DNA from: Lelliottia nimipressuralis
Lineage (GTDB): Bacteria > Pseudomonadota > Gammaproteobacteria > Enterobacterales > Enterobacteriaceae
DNA length: 64,000 nt
Direction: 5' to 3'
Assembly (NCBI RefSeq): GCF_004115925.1
Contig: NZ_SDDX01000002.1
Location: 62,001 to 126,000, forward strand
The notes beneath the pieces were generated by a model. It saw only the letters and a list, made by a program, of their open reading frames with translations, was not told where the DNA came from and did no database searches. The translations under genes and the position numbers were made by a program. Positions 29,219-38,242 of this stretch are shown here, one piece after another. Numbering within the stretch: position 1 is the stretch's first letter; each line of letters opens with the position of its first letter.

Positions 29219-31471
29219 ATGAATAAGAAGATTCACTCCCTGGCCTTGCTGGTCAATCTGGGGATTTACGGCGTGGCCATGCCAGCCATGGCAGACGACA
29301 AAACCACCAGCAGTGCCGCGCACGAGGATACTATGGTGATCACCGCCGCCGAGCAAAACCTGCAGGCGCCGGGCGTTTCAACCATCACGGCTGATGAAAT
29401 TCGTAAAAATCCTCCCGCTCGCGACGTGGCCGAAATCATTCGTACCATGCCGGGCGTTAACCTGACCGGTAACTCCACCAGCGGTCAGCGCGGTAACAAC
29501 CGCCAGATTGATATTCGTGGCATGGGCCCGGAAAACACCCTGATTCTGATCGACGGCAAACCCGTCACCAGCCGTAACTCCATCCGTCTCGGCTGGCGCG
29601 GCGAGCGTGATACGCGCGGCGACACCGGTTGGGTACCGCCTGAGATGATCGAGCGCATCGAGGTCATTCGTGGCCCGGCGGCGGCGCGCTACGGTAACGG
29701 CGCAGCGGGCGGCGTAGTGAACATCATCACCAAGAAATTCGACAACCAGTGGCATGGTTCGTGGAACACCTACCTGAACGCGCCGGAGCATAAAGACGAA
29801 GGCTCCACCAAGCGCACCAACTTCAGCCTGAGCGGCCCGCTGGGCGGCGATTTCAGCTTCCGCATGTTCGGTAATCTGGACAAAACCCAGGCCGACGCAT
29901 GGGATATCAACCAGGGCCATCAGTCCGACCGTACCGGAATGTATGCCGATACCCTGCCGGCCGGTCGTGAAGGTGTTGAAAACAAAGATATCAACGGCGT
30001 GGTGCGCTGGGACTTCGCGCCAATGCAGTCCCTGGAATTTGAAGCGGGCTACAGCCGCCAGAATAACCTCTACGCGGGCGATACCCAGAACACCAACAAC
30101 GACAACAGCTCGAACGGGCTGGTGAAGAAGAATTACGGCAAAGAGACCAACCGTATTTATCGCCAGAACTGGGCGGTGACCTGGAACGGCGGCTGGGATA
30201 ACGGCGTGACCACCAGCAACTGGGCGCAATACGAGCACACCCGTAACTCGCGTCTCGGCGAAGGGCTGGCGGGCGGTCTGGAAGGGCTGTTCAACAGCGA
30301 CAAATTTACCGATACGGATCTCTCCGACGTCACCCTGCACAGCGAAGTTAACCTGCCGTTCGATTTCCTGGTCAACCAGAACCTGACTCTGGGGACCGAG
30401 TGGAACCAGCAGCGCATGAAGGATTACGCCTCTAACTCTCAGACCCAGCAGGGCGGCGCGATCCCTGGCATGAGCGACGATCGTAGCCCGTACTCGAAGG
30501 CGGAGATCTTCTCCCTGTTCGCCGAAAACAACATGGAGCTGACCGACAGCACCATGCTGACCCCGGCGCTGCGCTTCGATCATCACACTATTGTGGGTAA
30601 CAACTGGAGCCCGTCCCTGAACCTGTCGCAAGGTCTGGGAGATGATTTCACGCTGAAAATGGGTATCGCCCGAGCGTATAAAGCGCCGAGCCTGTACCAG
30701 ACCAACCCGAACTACCTGCTCTACAGCAAGGGCCAGGGCTGCTACGCCAGCGGCGACGGCGTCGGCTGTTACATGATGGGTAATGACGATCTGAAAGCCG
30801 AAACCAGCATCAACAAAGAAATTGGCCTCGAGTGGAAACGCGACGGCTGGCTGGCGGGTGCGACCTGGTTCCGTAACGACTATCGCGACAAAATCGAAGC
30901 GGGCTATGCGCCAATCGGCCAGACCTCTACCGGCAAAGTCTCCACCGATATTTACCAGTGGGAAAACGTGCCGAAAGCCGTCGTAGAAGGGCTGGAAGGC
31001 TCCTTGAACGTGCCGGTGACGGATGCGATCAACTGGACCAACAACATCACCTACATGCTGCAAAGTAAGAACAAAGAGACCGGCGATCGTCTGTCGATCA
31101 TCCCGGAGTACACGCTGAACTCAACCCTGAGCTGGCAGGTACAGCAGGATGTGTCGGTGCAGTCGACCTTCACCTGGTACGGCAAGCAGCAGCCGAAGAA
31201 ATACAATTACAAAGGCCAGCCGGTGAGCGGGTCTGAAAAAGACGAAGTCAGCCCGTACAGCATCGTGGGCCTGAGCGCGACCTGGGACGTGACCAAATAC
31301 GTCAGCCTGACCGGCGGCGTGGATAACGTCTTCGACAAACGCCAGTGGCGTGCAGGTAATGCCCAGACCACCGGGAATGCCACCACGGGCGCGTACATGT
31401 ACGGTGCAGGTGCTTACACCTACAACGAACCGGGTCGTACCTGGTACATGAGCGTTAACACCCACTTCTGA
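29219..31471 (+). CDS. fepA: Ferric enterobactin outer-membrane receptor FepA
   Basis: The 750-residue TonB-dependent receptor has a signal peptide (MNKKIHSLALLVNLGIYGVA...MPAMA), a TonB box at EDTMVITAAEQ, a plug domain (ADEIRKNPPARDVAEIIRTMPGV, IDIRGMGPENTLILIDGKPV, GPAAARYGNGAAGGVVNIITKK) and a beta-barrel ending in ...RTWYMSVNTHF with the terminal phenylalanine typical of outer-membrane barrels. It imports ferric enterobactin with TonB energy and is the usual entry site of colicins B and D. The ATG at 29219 follows AGGA; the frame extends 22 codons upstream without a signal sequence. Confidence 0.97.
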   Translation: MNKKIHSLALLVNLGIYGVAMPAMADDKTTSSAAHEDTMVITAAEQNLQAPGVSTITADEIRKNPPARDVAEIIRTMPGVNLTGNSTSGQRGNNRQIDIRGMGPENTLILIDGKPVTSRNSIRLGWRGERDTRGDTGWVPPEMIERIEVIRGPAAARYGNGAAGGVVNIITKKFDNQWHGSWNTYLNAPEHKDEGSTKRTNFSLSGPLGGDFSFRMFGNLDKTQADAWDINQGHQSDRTGMYADTLPAGREGVENKDINGVVRWDFAPMQSLEFEAGYSRQNNLYAGDTQNTNNDNSSNGLVKKNYGKETNRIYRQNWAVTWNGGWDNGVTTSNWAQYEHTRNSRLGEGLAGGLEGLFNSDKFTDTDLSDVTLHSEVNLPFDFLVNQNLTLGTEWNQQRMKDYASNSQTQQGGAIPGMSDDRSPYSKAEIFSLFAENNMELTDSTMLTPALRFDHHTIVGNNWSPSLNLSQGLGDDFTLKMGIARAYKAPSLYQTNPNYLLYSKGQGCYASGDGVGCYMMGNDDLKAETSINKEIGLEWKRDGWLAGATWFRNDYRDKIEAGYAPIGQTSTGKVSTDIYQWENVPKAVVEGLEGSLNVPVTDAINWTNNITYMLQSKNKETGDRLSIIPEYTLNSTLSWQVQQDVSVQSTFTWYGKQQPKKYNYKGQPVSGSEKDEVSPYSIVGLSATWDVTKYVSLTGGVDNVFDKRQWRAGNAQTTGNATTGAYMYGAGAYTYNEPGRTWYMSVNTHF

Positions 31472-31480
31472 TAGACTGTA

Positions 31481-31508
31481 AGCCCTCTTCCATCGAAGGG
31501 GGCTTTTT
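31481..31508 (+). terminator. Rho-independent terminator between fepA and entD
   Basis: AGCCCTCTTC-catc-GAAGGGGGCT followed by TTTTT forms a ten-base stem with one G-U pair and a U tract, ten bases after the fepA stop. It should reduce read-through into entD. Confidence 0.8.
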
Positions 31509-31523
31509 CTATCAGGGGGACCG

Positions 31524-32180
31524 ATGCACACCACACACAGCCTGCTGACACTCGGCGGCGTCTCGCTTCATCGCATCGATTTCGATCCCACCACCTTTGA
31601 TCACGCCGATCTGCTCTGGCTGCCCCATCACGCCGACCTCAGCCACGCCTCTGCCAAACGCAAAGCGGAACACCTCGCCGGACGCATCGCCGCCGTCCAG
31701 GCGCTACAGCCCTTTGGCATCACCACGGTGCCCGGTATCGGCGTGAACGGCGAACCGCTGTGGCCAACCGGTTTTGCGGGCAGTATTTCTCACAGCGGCA
31801 CCCAGGCGCTGGCGCTGGCGGTGCGCCGCGACAATGCGCTGGTGGGGATTGACTGCGAAGCGCTGATTGCAGAAAAGGAAGCCGTAGAGATTCAGGACGG
31901 GATTATCAACGAGCAGGAAAAGCGTGTTCTGCTGAGCGCGGGATATCCGTTTGCCCTCGCCCTGACGCTGGTTTTTAGCGCCAAAGAGAGCCTGTTTAAA
32001 GCCCTGTTCCCGCGCGTTAACGCCTATATGGGTTTTGATAGCGCCTGCGTGACGGCGATGACTCACAGCACGCTCACCCTGTCGCTGGCTCGCCCGCTGG
32101 CCGGTTATTCGCACAACCACGCTTTTCACTTTAACTGGTGCCAGCAAAACGTCGGCGTGATAACGCTGCTCTGCGAATAA
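31524..32180 (+). CDS. entD: Enterobactin synthase phosphopantetheinyl transferase EntD
   Basis: The 218-residue Sfp-type transferase adds the phosphopantetheine arm to EntB and EntF. Visible are LPHHADLSHASAKRKAEHLAGR, SISHSGTQALALAV, the metal-binding VGIDCEAL and FSAKESLFKALFP. It follows fepA in the same direction behind a strong terminator, starting with ATG after AGGGGGACCG. Its stop codon lies in the loop of a long hairpin (32161-32195). The length is slightly above the E. coli value (about 206-209). Confidence 0.94.
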   Translation: MHTTHSLLTLGGVSLHRIDFDPTTFDHADLLWLPHHADLSHASAKRKAEHLAGRIAAVQALQPFGITTVPGIGVNGEPLWPTGFAGSISHSGTQALALAVRRDNALVGIDCEALIAEKEAVEIQDGIINEQEKRVLLSAGYPFALALTLVFSAKESLFKALFPRVNAYMGFDSACVTAMTHSTLTLSLARPLAGYSHNHAFHFNWCQQNVGVITLLCE

Positions 32181-32195
32181 TTCGCCTCAGCGTTA
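32161..32195. terminator. Nested hairpin across the entD stop
   Basis: TAACGCTG/CAGCGTTA (32161-32168 with 32188-32195) encloses GCGAAT-A-ATTCGC (32173-32185). The entD stop TAA is at the tip. There is no U tract. It may end entD transcripts or protect their 3' end. Confidence 0.45.
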
Positions 32196-32267
32196 ACCCG
32201 CCTTCCCTGTTACTTTCAAAACCCGCTATTTATTTCTTCATAAAATTACATGGAGCCGTCGGGCAGT

Positions 32268-32990
32268 TTAACGGGGAATATCCTCCGCAACCCCTTGCCT
32301 GAACGCTTCCAGGCGCTGGATCTGCCGCCCTTCGCTGTCAAAGTTCTCCGCCGCCAGCCACGCGCGCAGCTCGGCGTCGCGCTCCGGCCACTCGGTATTA
32401 ATGATGGAAAGCATATCGCTGTCGCGGTTGCGCCCTTTGCGGATCAGTTTTTGCCGCAGCCGCCCTTCCCAGACAAACCCCAGCCGCTCTGCCGCGCGTC
32501 GCGACGCCACATTCATCGAATCGCATTTCCACTCCACGCGGCGGTAGTGATGTTCGAAAGCATTTTGCAGCAGCAGCCAGACCGTTTCCGTTCCCATTGG
32601 GGTATTTTTCATCTTACGCGACCAGGTCACGTGGCCAATCTCCACCGACCCCATCAGCCGCTCAATCGCCATATAACTCACCACGCCAACCGCACGCTCT
32701 GAACGTAAATCAATGACCGCGTAAGGCACCAGCGCATCGTCCATCACCTTGCCCAACAGCCAGTGCGCGGTGGCGTCGACGCTCTCCGGCTGCGTGCTGG
32801 CAAGCCAGGTCCAGTCGCTGTCATCGCCCAGGGCATACGCGTCAAACAGATCCACGGCGTGCCGCGTGGCGTCCAGCGGCTCCAGACGGCAGAATCGCCC
32901 GTTCAGCGGCGTGCGACGCAACACCGAGGCACCTTTCCAGTGGGGAACAATATCGTTTACGACTTGACCATGTTGATTAATTTCCGGCAC
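32268..32990 (-). CDS. GNAT-family N-acetyltransferase (RimJ/RimL type)
   Basis: The 240-residue protein has the Acetyltransf_3 layout: LEPLDATRHAVDLFDAYA near the N-terminus, YAVIDLRSERAVGVVSYMAIER, GSVEIGHVTWS, the acetyl-CoA-binding part KNTPMGTETVWLLLQNAF, and SMNVASRRAAERLGFVWEG. Relatives acetylate protein N-termini or small molecules. It is cytosolic, convergent with entD and divergent from the peptide importer operon. No substrate can be inferred. Confidence 0.85.
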   Translation of the reverse strand: MPEINQHGQVVNDIVPHWKGASVLRRTPLNGRFCRLEPLDATRHAVDLFDAYALGDDSDWTWLASTQPESVDATAHWLLGKVMDDALVPYAVIDLRSERAVGVVSYMAIERLMGSVEIGHVTWSRKMKNTPMGTETVWLLLQNAFEHHYRRVEWKCDSMNVASRRAAERLGFVWEGRLRQKLIRKGRNRDSDMLSIINTEWPERDAELRAWLAAENFDSEGRQIQRLEAFRQGVAEDIPR

Positions 32991-33001
32991 GCCCGCGACT
33001 C

Positions 33002-33031
33002 CCTGATATGTAATGCAATTGTTATATCAGG
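33002..33031. promoter_or_regulatory. Palindromic operator-like site
   Basis: CCTGATAT (33002-33009) and ATATCAGG (33024-33031) form a perfect eight-base inverted repeat with a 14-base spacer, 12 bases upstream of the leftward GNAT gene and 173 bases before the rightward importer. It looks like a repressor site, but the regulator is not known. Confidence 0.45.
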
Positions 33032-33203
33032 ACAAAAAGCAGGCGAAAAGCCCTGCGTGTAGGAAAGCGCTTAATAGCCAATCTGCATGCGTTATATCCC
33101 CATGGCATAAGCAAAGCAGAATTTAGACTTTGAGGATTTTCACGGCAGGCCTAACGTAGCGATGCCAAAAACAATCACAACACATTTTCTTTCAGGGATC
33201 GCT

Positions 33204-34772
33204 ATGACGAAAAAACTGCTGCCGTTACTGGTATTGGCCGCGCTGTCAGCCGCCGCCAACGCCGCTACTCCGCCGAATACGCTGGTTGTCGCTCAGGGGC
33301 TTGATGATATCGTCAGCCTCGATCCCGCAGAGGCCAACGAGCTTTCCAGCATCCAGACCGTGCCGAGCCTGTACCAGCGTCTGGTGCAGCCCGACCGCGA
33401 TAATCCGGCAAAAATCTCCCCGATTCTGGCGGAAAGCTGGGAAGCAGACGCAGCAGCGAAAACCCTGACCATCAAACTCAAGCCTGACGCCAAATTTGCC
33501 TCCGGCAACCCGCTGCGCCCAGAAGATGTGATTTTCTCCTACACCCGCGCCATCACCCTGAACAAATCCCCGGCCTTTATTCTGAACGTGCTGGGCTGGG
33601 AGCCGGGTAATATCGCCAGCCAGCTGAAAAAAGTGGATGACCACACGCTGCAACTGCACTGGACGGCTGACGTCAGCCCGGCGGTGGCGCTGAATATTCT
33701 CTCCACGCCGATCGCCTCTATCGTCGATGAAAAGCTGGTTTCAGCGAATGTGAAAGACAACGACTTCGGTAATACCTGGCTGAAAATGCACTCGGCGGGC
33801 AGCGGCGCGTACAAAATGCGCGTCTACCAGCCGCATCAGGCCATCGTGCTGGAAGCTAACGACACCGCCCCTAGCGGCGCGCCGAAGCTCAAAAGCATCA
33901 TTATTAAAAACGTCCCGGACCCGGCCTCTCGCCGTCTGCTGATTCAGCAGGGTGATGCAGATGTGGCCCGCGATCTGGGCGCAGACCAAATCAGTGCGCT
34001 GGAAGGCAAAGCGGGTGTGAAGGTGTTAAGCATCCCGTCTGCCGAGCAGAACTACCTGGTATTTAACGCCGGAAACAGCACGAACCCGCTGCTGAACAAC
34101 CCGGCGTTCTGGGAAGCGTCGCGCTGGCTGGTGGATTACGACGGTATCACTAAGGATCTGCTGAAGGGCCAGTATTTTGTGCATCAGAGTTTCCTGCCGG
34201 TCGGGCTGCCGGGCGCGCTGGAAGATAATCCGTTCAAATTCGATCCGGCCAAAGCGAAAGCGATCCTCGCCAAAGCGGGTATTAAAGACGCGCACTTCAC
34301 GCTGGACGTGGAGAACAAACCGCCGTTTATCACTATCGCGCAGTCAATGCAGGCGAGCTTCGCCCAGGGCGGCGTGAAGGTGGATCTGCTGCCTGCTGCG
34401 GGCAGCCAGGTGTATGCGCGCGTGCGCGCCAAGCAGCACCAGGCGGCGATTCGCTTGTGGATTCCGGATTACTTCGATGCACACTCCAATGCCAGTGCCT
34501 TTGCCTGGAACGACGGGAAATCCAGCACCGTGGCCGGTCTTAACGGCTGGAAAATCCCCGAGCTGACCAAAGCCACGCTGGCCGCGGTGGCCGAGCCCGA
34601 TCCGGCAAAACGCCTGGATCTGTACACCAAAATGCAGCAGGAGTTGCAGCATAATTCGCCGTACGTGTTTGTCGATCAGGGCAAAACCCAGATCGTGGTG
34701 CGCGATAATGTGAAGGGGTACCAGCAAGGGCTAAATGCCGATATGGTCTGGTACGATAAAGTGACTAAATAA
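33204..34772 (+). CDS. Periplasmic binding protein of a peptide/nickel-type ABC importer (SBP_bac_5)
   Basis: The 522-residue protein starts with a signal peptide, MTKKLLPLLVLAALSAAANA, followed by the SBP_bac_5 fold: LVVAQGLDDIVSLDPAEANELSS, ILAESWEADAAAKTLTIKLKPDAKFASG in pieces, AEQNYLVFNAGN and the hinge region LNADMVWYDK. The family binds oligopeptides, dipeptides, nickel chelates or antibiotics. The ATG at 33204 was chosen because it begins the signal peptide; the frame reaches 33162. It leads a five-gene operon; a double REP palindrome separates it from the permeases, which fits the excess of binding protein common in such operons. Confidence 0.88.
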   Translation: MTKKLLPLLVLAALSAAANAATPPNTLVVAQGLDDIVSLDPAEANELSSIQTVPSLYQRLVQPDRDNPAKISPILAESWEADAAAKTLTIKLKPDAKFASGNPLRPEDVIFSYTRAITLNKSPAFILNVLGWEPGNIASQLKKVDDHTLQLHWTADVSPAVALNILSTPIASIVDEKLVSANVKDNDFGNTWLKMHSAGSGAYKMRVYQPHQAIVLEANDTAPSGAPKLKSIIIKNVPDPASRRLLIQQGDADVARDLGADQISALEGKAGVKVLSIPSAEQNYLVFNAGNSTNPLLNNPAFWEASRWLVDYDGITKDLLKGQYFVHQSFLPVGLPGALEDNPFKFDPAKAKAILAKAGIKDAHFTLDVENKPPFITIAQSMQASFAQGGVKVDLLPAAGSQVYARVRAKQHQAAIRLWIPDYFDAHSNASAFAWNDGKSSTVAGLNGWKIPELTKATLAAVAEPDPAKRLDLYTKMQQELQHNSPYVFVDQGKTQIVVRDNVKGYQQGLNADMVWYDKVTK

Positions 34773-34784
34773 TCTGCCCTGATG

Positions 34785-34857
34785 GCCGGGTGGGGTTCGC
34801 CTCACCCGACCTACAACACAGTGAAACGTCGGTCCGGCCAGCACAGCGCCGCCGGGC
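34785..34857. repeat. Double REP palindrome (BIME-like)
   Basis: GCCGGGTGGGG...CCTCACCCGAC and GGCCAGCACAGCGCCGCCGGGC form two palindromic units between the binding-protein gene and the first permease gene. Confidence 0.7.
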
Positions 34858-34878
34858 AAAAGGAATAACGCTCTCTCC

Positions 34879-35901
34879 ATGCCACCTCTATCTTCCCACG
34901 TGATGCGTGTTTTTCAGGGCCTTTTCACCCTGCTCCTCACGCTGTTCGGGCTGCTGCTCGTCACGTTTGTGCTCTCCGCTTTTTCCCCCGTCGATCGTGT
35001 CTTGCAGATCGTCGGCGATCACGCCAGCCAGTCGACGTACGATCAGGTTCGTCATCAGCTTGGGCTGGATCAGCCCCTGCCGGTGCAGTTCTGGCATTAC
35101 CTGCTGAATCTGTTTCACGGCGATCTTGGCACCGCCAGCGCCACCGGACAGCCGGTATTGCAGGATCTGCTGCACGCATTTCCCGCCACGCTGGAACTCG
35201 CCACGCTGGCGCTGATTATCGGCTCCGTGCTCGGAATTATTGCAGGAGTGCTGTGCGCGCGTTTTGCCGGTTCACCGCTGGATCTGATCATCCGCACCCT
35301 CACCCTGCTCGGTAACTCGGTGCCTGTTTTCTGGCTGGGGCTGCTTATGCTGGCGCTGTTTTATGCGAAGCTGCAATGGAGCGCCGGGCCGGGCCGGTTG
35401 GACGATATCTGGCAATACACCGTGGAGCCGCGCACCGGTTTTGCGCTGATCGATACCTGGCTTTCAGGAGACCGCGAGGCGTTTAAAAATGCCGTCAGCC
35501 ACCTGGTGCTGCCGGTGCTGCTGCTGGCCTACTATTCCCTGGCGAGCATCACCCGCCTGACGCGCTCGGCGTGCCTCAGCGAAATGAACAAAGAGTACAT
35601 CCTGCTCGCGCGCGCCAAAGGTGCCGGAGAGATGGCGATTCTGCTGCGCCACGTGCTGCCCAATATTCGCAGCACGCTACTGACGGTGATCGCGCTGGCC
35701 TACACCAGCATGCTCGAAGGCGCAGTGCTGACCGAAACCGTCTTTTCATGGCCGGGCATTGGCCGCTATCTCACCACCGCGTTATTCGCGGGCGATACCA
35801 CCGCCATCATGGGCGGTACGCTGGTGATTGGCGTCTGTTTTGTGCTGATAAATAATCTGACCGACCTGCTTGTGCGGGCCACCGACCCCAGGGTGCGCTG
35901 A
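34879..35901 (+). CDS. DppB-type ABC permease
   Basis: The 340-residue inner-membrane protein has the N-terminal membrane segment of the DppB/OppB group (FTLLLTLFGLLLVTFVLSAFSP), the periplasmic portion YDQVRHQLGLDQPLPVQFWHYL in pieces, and the cytosolic EAA loop DYxxAARAKGxG-like region EYILLARAKGAGEMAILLRHVLPN. About six membrane segments are expected. It forms the channel with the next gene product and starts at ATG 34879; its stop overlaps the next start by one base (TGATG). Confidence 0.88.
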   Translation: MPPLSSHVMRVFQGLFTLLLTLFGLLLVTFVLSAFSPVDRVLQIVGDHASQSTYDQVRHQLGLDQPLPVQFWHYLLNLFHGDLGTASATGQPVLQDLLHAFPATLELATLALIIGSVLGIIAGVLCARFAGSPLDLIIRTLTLLGNSVPVFWLGLLMLALFYAKLQWSAGPGRLDDIWQYTVEPRTGFALIDTWLSGDREAFKNAVSHLVLPVLLLAYYSLASITRLTRSACLSEMNKEYILLARAKGAGEMAILLRHVLPNIRSTLLTVIALAYTSMLEGAVLTETVFSWPGIGRYLTTALFAGDTTAIMGGTLVIGVCFVLINNLTDLLVRATDPRVR

Positions 35902-36734
35902 TGCCTTTTTATCTTTTTCTGCGCCGACTGCGCCGCTCTCCCGCTGCGTTCTGCGGGCTTATCGCAATCGTTCTGTTGCTGCTGATCGCGCTGTTTGCTC
36001 CGTGGCTCGCTCCGCTCGACCCGAACTGGCAGAACGCGGCGGCACGCCTGCAGGCACCGAACGCCACGCACTGGCTCGGCACGGACAGTTTTGGGCGCGA
36101 TCTTCTCTCACGCCTGATCTACGGCAGCCGTCCCGCTCTTGGGCTGGTGGCGCTGGTGACGATCATTACCCTGCCCACCGGGCTGCTAATCGGGATTTTG
36201 TCCGGCTACTACGGCGGCTGGCTGGAGCGCGTGCTGATGCGTTTTACCGACGTGGTGATGTCGATGCCACGTCTGATCCTCGCCTTTGCCTTTGTCGCCA
36301 TGCTCGGTCCTGGCCTTGTGAACGGCGCGCTGGCGCTGGCGCTCACCACCTGGCCGGCCTATGCGCGTCAGGCCCGGAGTGAAATTCAGCGTCTGCGTCA
36401 CAGCGATTATCTGGCGGCTGCCGAGATGATGGGCATTCGCGGCGGACGTCTGTTGCTTGGGCATATTCTGCCGCTCTGCCTGCCGTCAGCGATTGTGCGA
36501 CTGGCGCTGGATCTGGCGGGCATTATTCTGGCCGCCGCCGGGCTGGGCTTCCTGGGTCTGGGCGCGCGTCCGCCGATGGCCGAATGGGGCGCGATGATCG
36601 CCGACGGCATGCAGGTGATTTTCGATCAATGGTGGATTGCAGCTATTCCTGGCGGCGCGATCCTGTTCGCCAGCCTGGCGTTTAATCTGCTGGGCGACGG
36701 CCTGCGCGACATTCTGGAGCCGCAACATGACTGA
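35901..36734 (+). CDS. DppC-type ABC permease
   Basis: The 277-residue permease has the OppC_N segment (AAFCGLIAIVLLLLIALFAPWLAP), the conserved ATHWLGTDSFGRDLLSRLIYGSR in pieces and the EAA loop DYLAAAEMMGIRGGRLLLGHILP. It partners with the DppB-type permease. The end overlaps the following ATPase start by eight bases, so the operon is tightly coupled. Confidence 0.88.
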   Translation: MPFYLFLRRLRRSPAAFCGLIAIVLLLLIALFAPWLAPLDPNWQNAAARLQAPNATHWLGTDSFGRDLLSRLIYGSRPALGLVALVTIITLPTGLLIGILSGYYGGWLERVLMRFTDVVMSMPRLILAFAFVAMLGPGLVNGALALALTTWPAYARQARSEIQRLRHSDYLAAAEMMGIRGGRLLLGHILPLCLPSAIVRLALDLAGIILAAAGLGFLGLGARPPMAEWGAMIADGMQVIFDQWWIAAIPGGAILFASLAFNLLGDGLRDILEPQHD

Positions 36735-37551
36735 CTACCGCGTTATCGTCGATGCGCTGAATATCGACTACCCCGCCGCACGTGTGGTGAACAATCTGAG
36801 TTTTACCCTTGGCAACGAACGGCTGGCGTTAGTGGGCGAATCCGGCTCCGGTAAATCCATGTCGGCCAGGGCGCTGATGGGGCTGGTGCGCAAGCCCGGC
36901 GTGGTGAGTGCCCGGCAGCTTAACGTGCTGGGCCACGATCTGCTGGCCCTGAATAATCGCAGCTGGCAGCGCCTTCGCGGCAACGGCATTGCGATGGTGC
37001 TTCAGGACCCGCGCTATGCGCTCAACCCGGCCAAAAACGTCGCCGCGCAGCTCGAAGAGTCGCTGACGCTGCATCAGTCACTCTCCCGCAAGGAGCGGCA
37101 GGAGCGTATTCGCGACATCATCCACGCCGTCGGGCTGGAGCAGAGCGTGTTGACGCGCTATCCCGGTGAACTCTCCGGCGGGATGGGCCAGCGGGTGATG
37201 ATTGCCATTGCGCTGATCAACAATCCGCAGGTGCTGATTGCCGATGAACCCACCTCGGCCCTCGACGCGCGTCTGCGCAATCAAATTCTCGAACTGCTGG
37301 TGAAGCAGTGCGAAGAGCGTCAGATGGCGATGCTGCTGATTAGTCATGATTTACCGCTGGTGGCTGAACATTGCGACCGCGTGCTGGTCATGTATCAGGG
37401 CGAAAAAGTCGATGAGATGACCGCGCGGGAACTGCCGCAGGCCACGCATCCCTACACCCGCACGCTGTGGACCTGCCGCCCGGATGCCAGCACCTATGGG
37501 CAAATGTTACCGACGCTGGATCGCAAGGAGATACACCATGGCACTCGTTGA
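36727..37551 (+). CDS. DppD-type ABC ATPase
   Basis: The 274-residue ATP-binding protein shows Walker A GESGSGKS, the Q-loop VLQDPRYALNP, the signature LSGGMGQRVMIA and Walker B VLIADEPTSALD, followed by the H-loop LISHDLPLVAEHCDRV. The C-terminus lacks the long cysteine-rich oligopeptide tail of some family members. Start ATG 36727 lies inside the end of the permease gene; an earlier in-frame ATG (36637) would overlap the permease deeply and is not credible. Confidence 0.88.
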   Translation: MTDYRVIVDALNIDYPAARVVNNLSFTLGNERLALVGESGSGKSMSARALMGLVRKPGVVSARQLNVLGHDLLALNNRSWQRLRGNGIAMVLQDPRYALNPAKNVAAQLEESLTLHQSLSRKERQERIRDIIHAVGLEQSVLTRYPGELSGGMGQRVMIAIALINNPQVLIADEPTSALDARLRNQILELLVKQCEERQMAMLLISHDLPLVAEHCDRVLVMYQGEKVDEMTARELPQATHPYTRTLWTCRPDASTYGQMLPTLDRKEIHHGTR

Positions 37552-38242
37552 TGTCCGTCAGTTGCAGGTGGCGTTCGGCGAAAAAACGGCAGTATCGTCG
37601 GCCAGCTTTGCCATCGAAAAAGGGGAAACCTTCAGCCTTATCGGGGAATCCGGCTGCGGAAAATCGACCATTCTGCGCGTGCTGGCTGGGCTACAACGCC
37701 AGTGGCGCGGCGACGTGACGCTGCTCGGGGAAAACCTGAAACCCGACGCCCGGTTTACCGGCGCGCTGCGGCGCAACGTGCAGATGGTGTTTCAGGATCC
37801 GTGGGCGTCCCTGCATCCGAATCACACCCTTTCACGCACGCTGACTGAGCCGCTTAAAATTCACGGTGAAACACAGATTGCAGAGAAAGTAGCCGACGCG
37901 TTGCAGCAGGTGGGGCTGTCGGCTGACGCGGGCCAGCGTTATCCGCATCAGCTGTCTGGCGGCCAGCGTCAGCGCGTGGCGATTGCCCGCGCCCTGTTGC
38001 TGCGCCCCCAGCTCTTGCTGCTGGACGAACCAACCTCGGCGCTGGATATGTCGGTGCAGGCGGAAATCCTGAATCTGCTGAACCGCCTGAAACAGCAGCA
38101 CGGTATGACCTATCTGCTGGTGAGCCACGACGCGGATGTGATTGCGCATATTTCAGACCGCGCGGCGTTTATGGCGCACGGCGAGATTCAACGGGTGTTT
38201 GATCGTGAAGCGATGCGAAACGGCGAGCACCGGATGGGCTAG
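37538..38242 (+). CDS. DppF-type ABC ATPase
   Basis: The 234-residue ATP-binding protein has Walker A GESGCGKST, Q-loop MVFQDPWASLHP, signature LSGGQRQRVAIARA, Walker B LLLLDEPTSALD and LVSHDADVIAHISDR. Its start at 37538 has AAGGAG and overlaps the previous gene by 14 bases. With the other ATPase it energises the importer. It is short for a DppF (usually about 320 residues) because the C-terminal oligopeptide extension is absent, which is more like nickel-type NikE proteins. Confidence 0.88.
   Translation: MALVDVRQLQVAFGEKTAVSSASFAIEKGETFSLIGESGCGKSTILRVLAGLQRQWRGDVTLLGENLKPDARFTGALRRNVQMVFQDPWASLHPNHTLSRTLTEPLKIHGETQIAEKVADALQQVGLSADAGQRYPHQLSGGQRQRVAIARALLLRPQLLLLDEPTSALDMSVQAEILNLLNRLKQQHGMTYLLVSHDADVIAHISDRAAFMAHGEIQRVFDREAMRNGEHRMG

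Noticed and set aside
29378-31063. A 561-codon open frame on the - strand opposite fepA
   Set aside because: It is the antisense shadow of fepA with no recognisable domain and no ribosome site.
13413-32180. A novel siderophore pathway
   Set aside because: Every gene matches the classic enterobactin system in order and motif, and no extra tailoring gene such as a glucosyltransferase is present.
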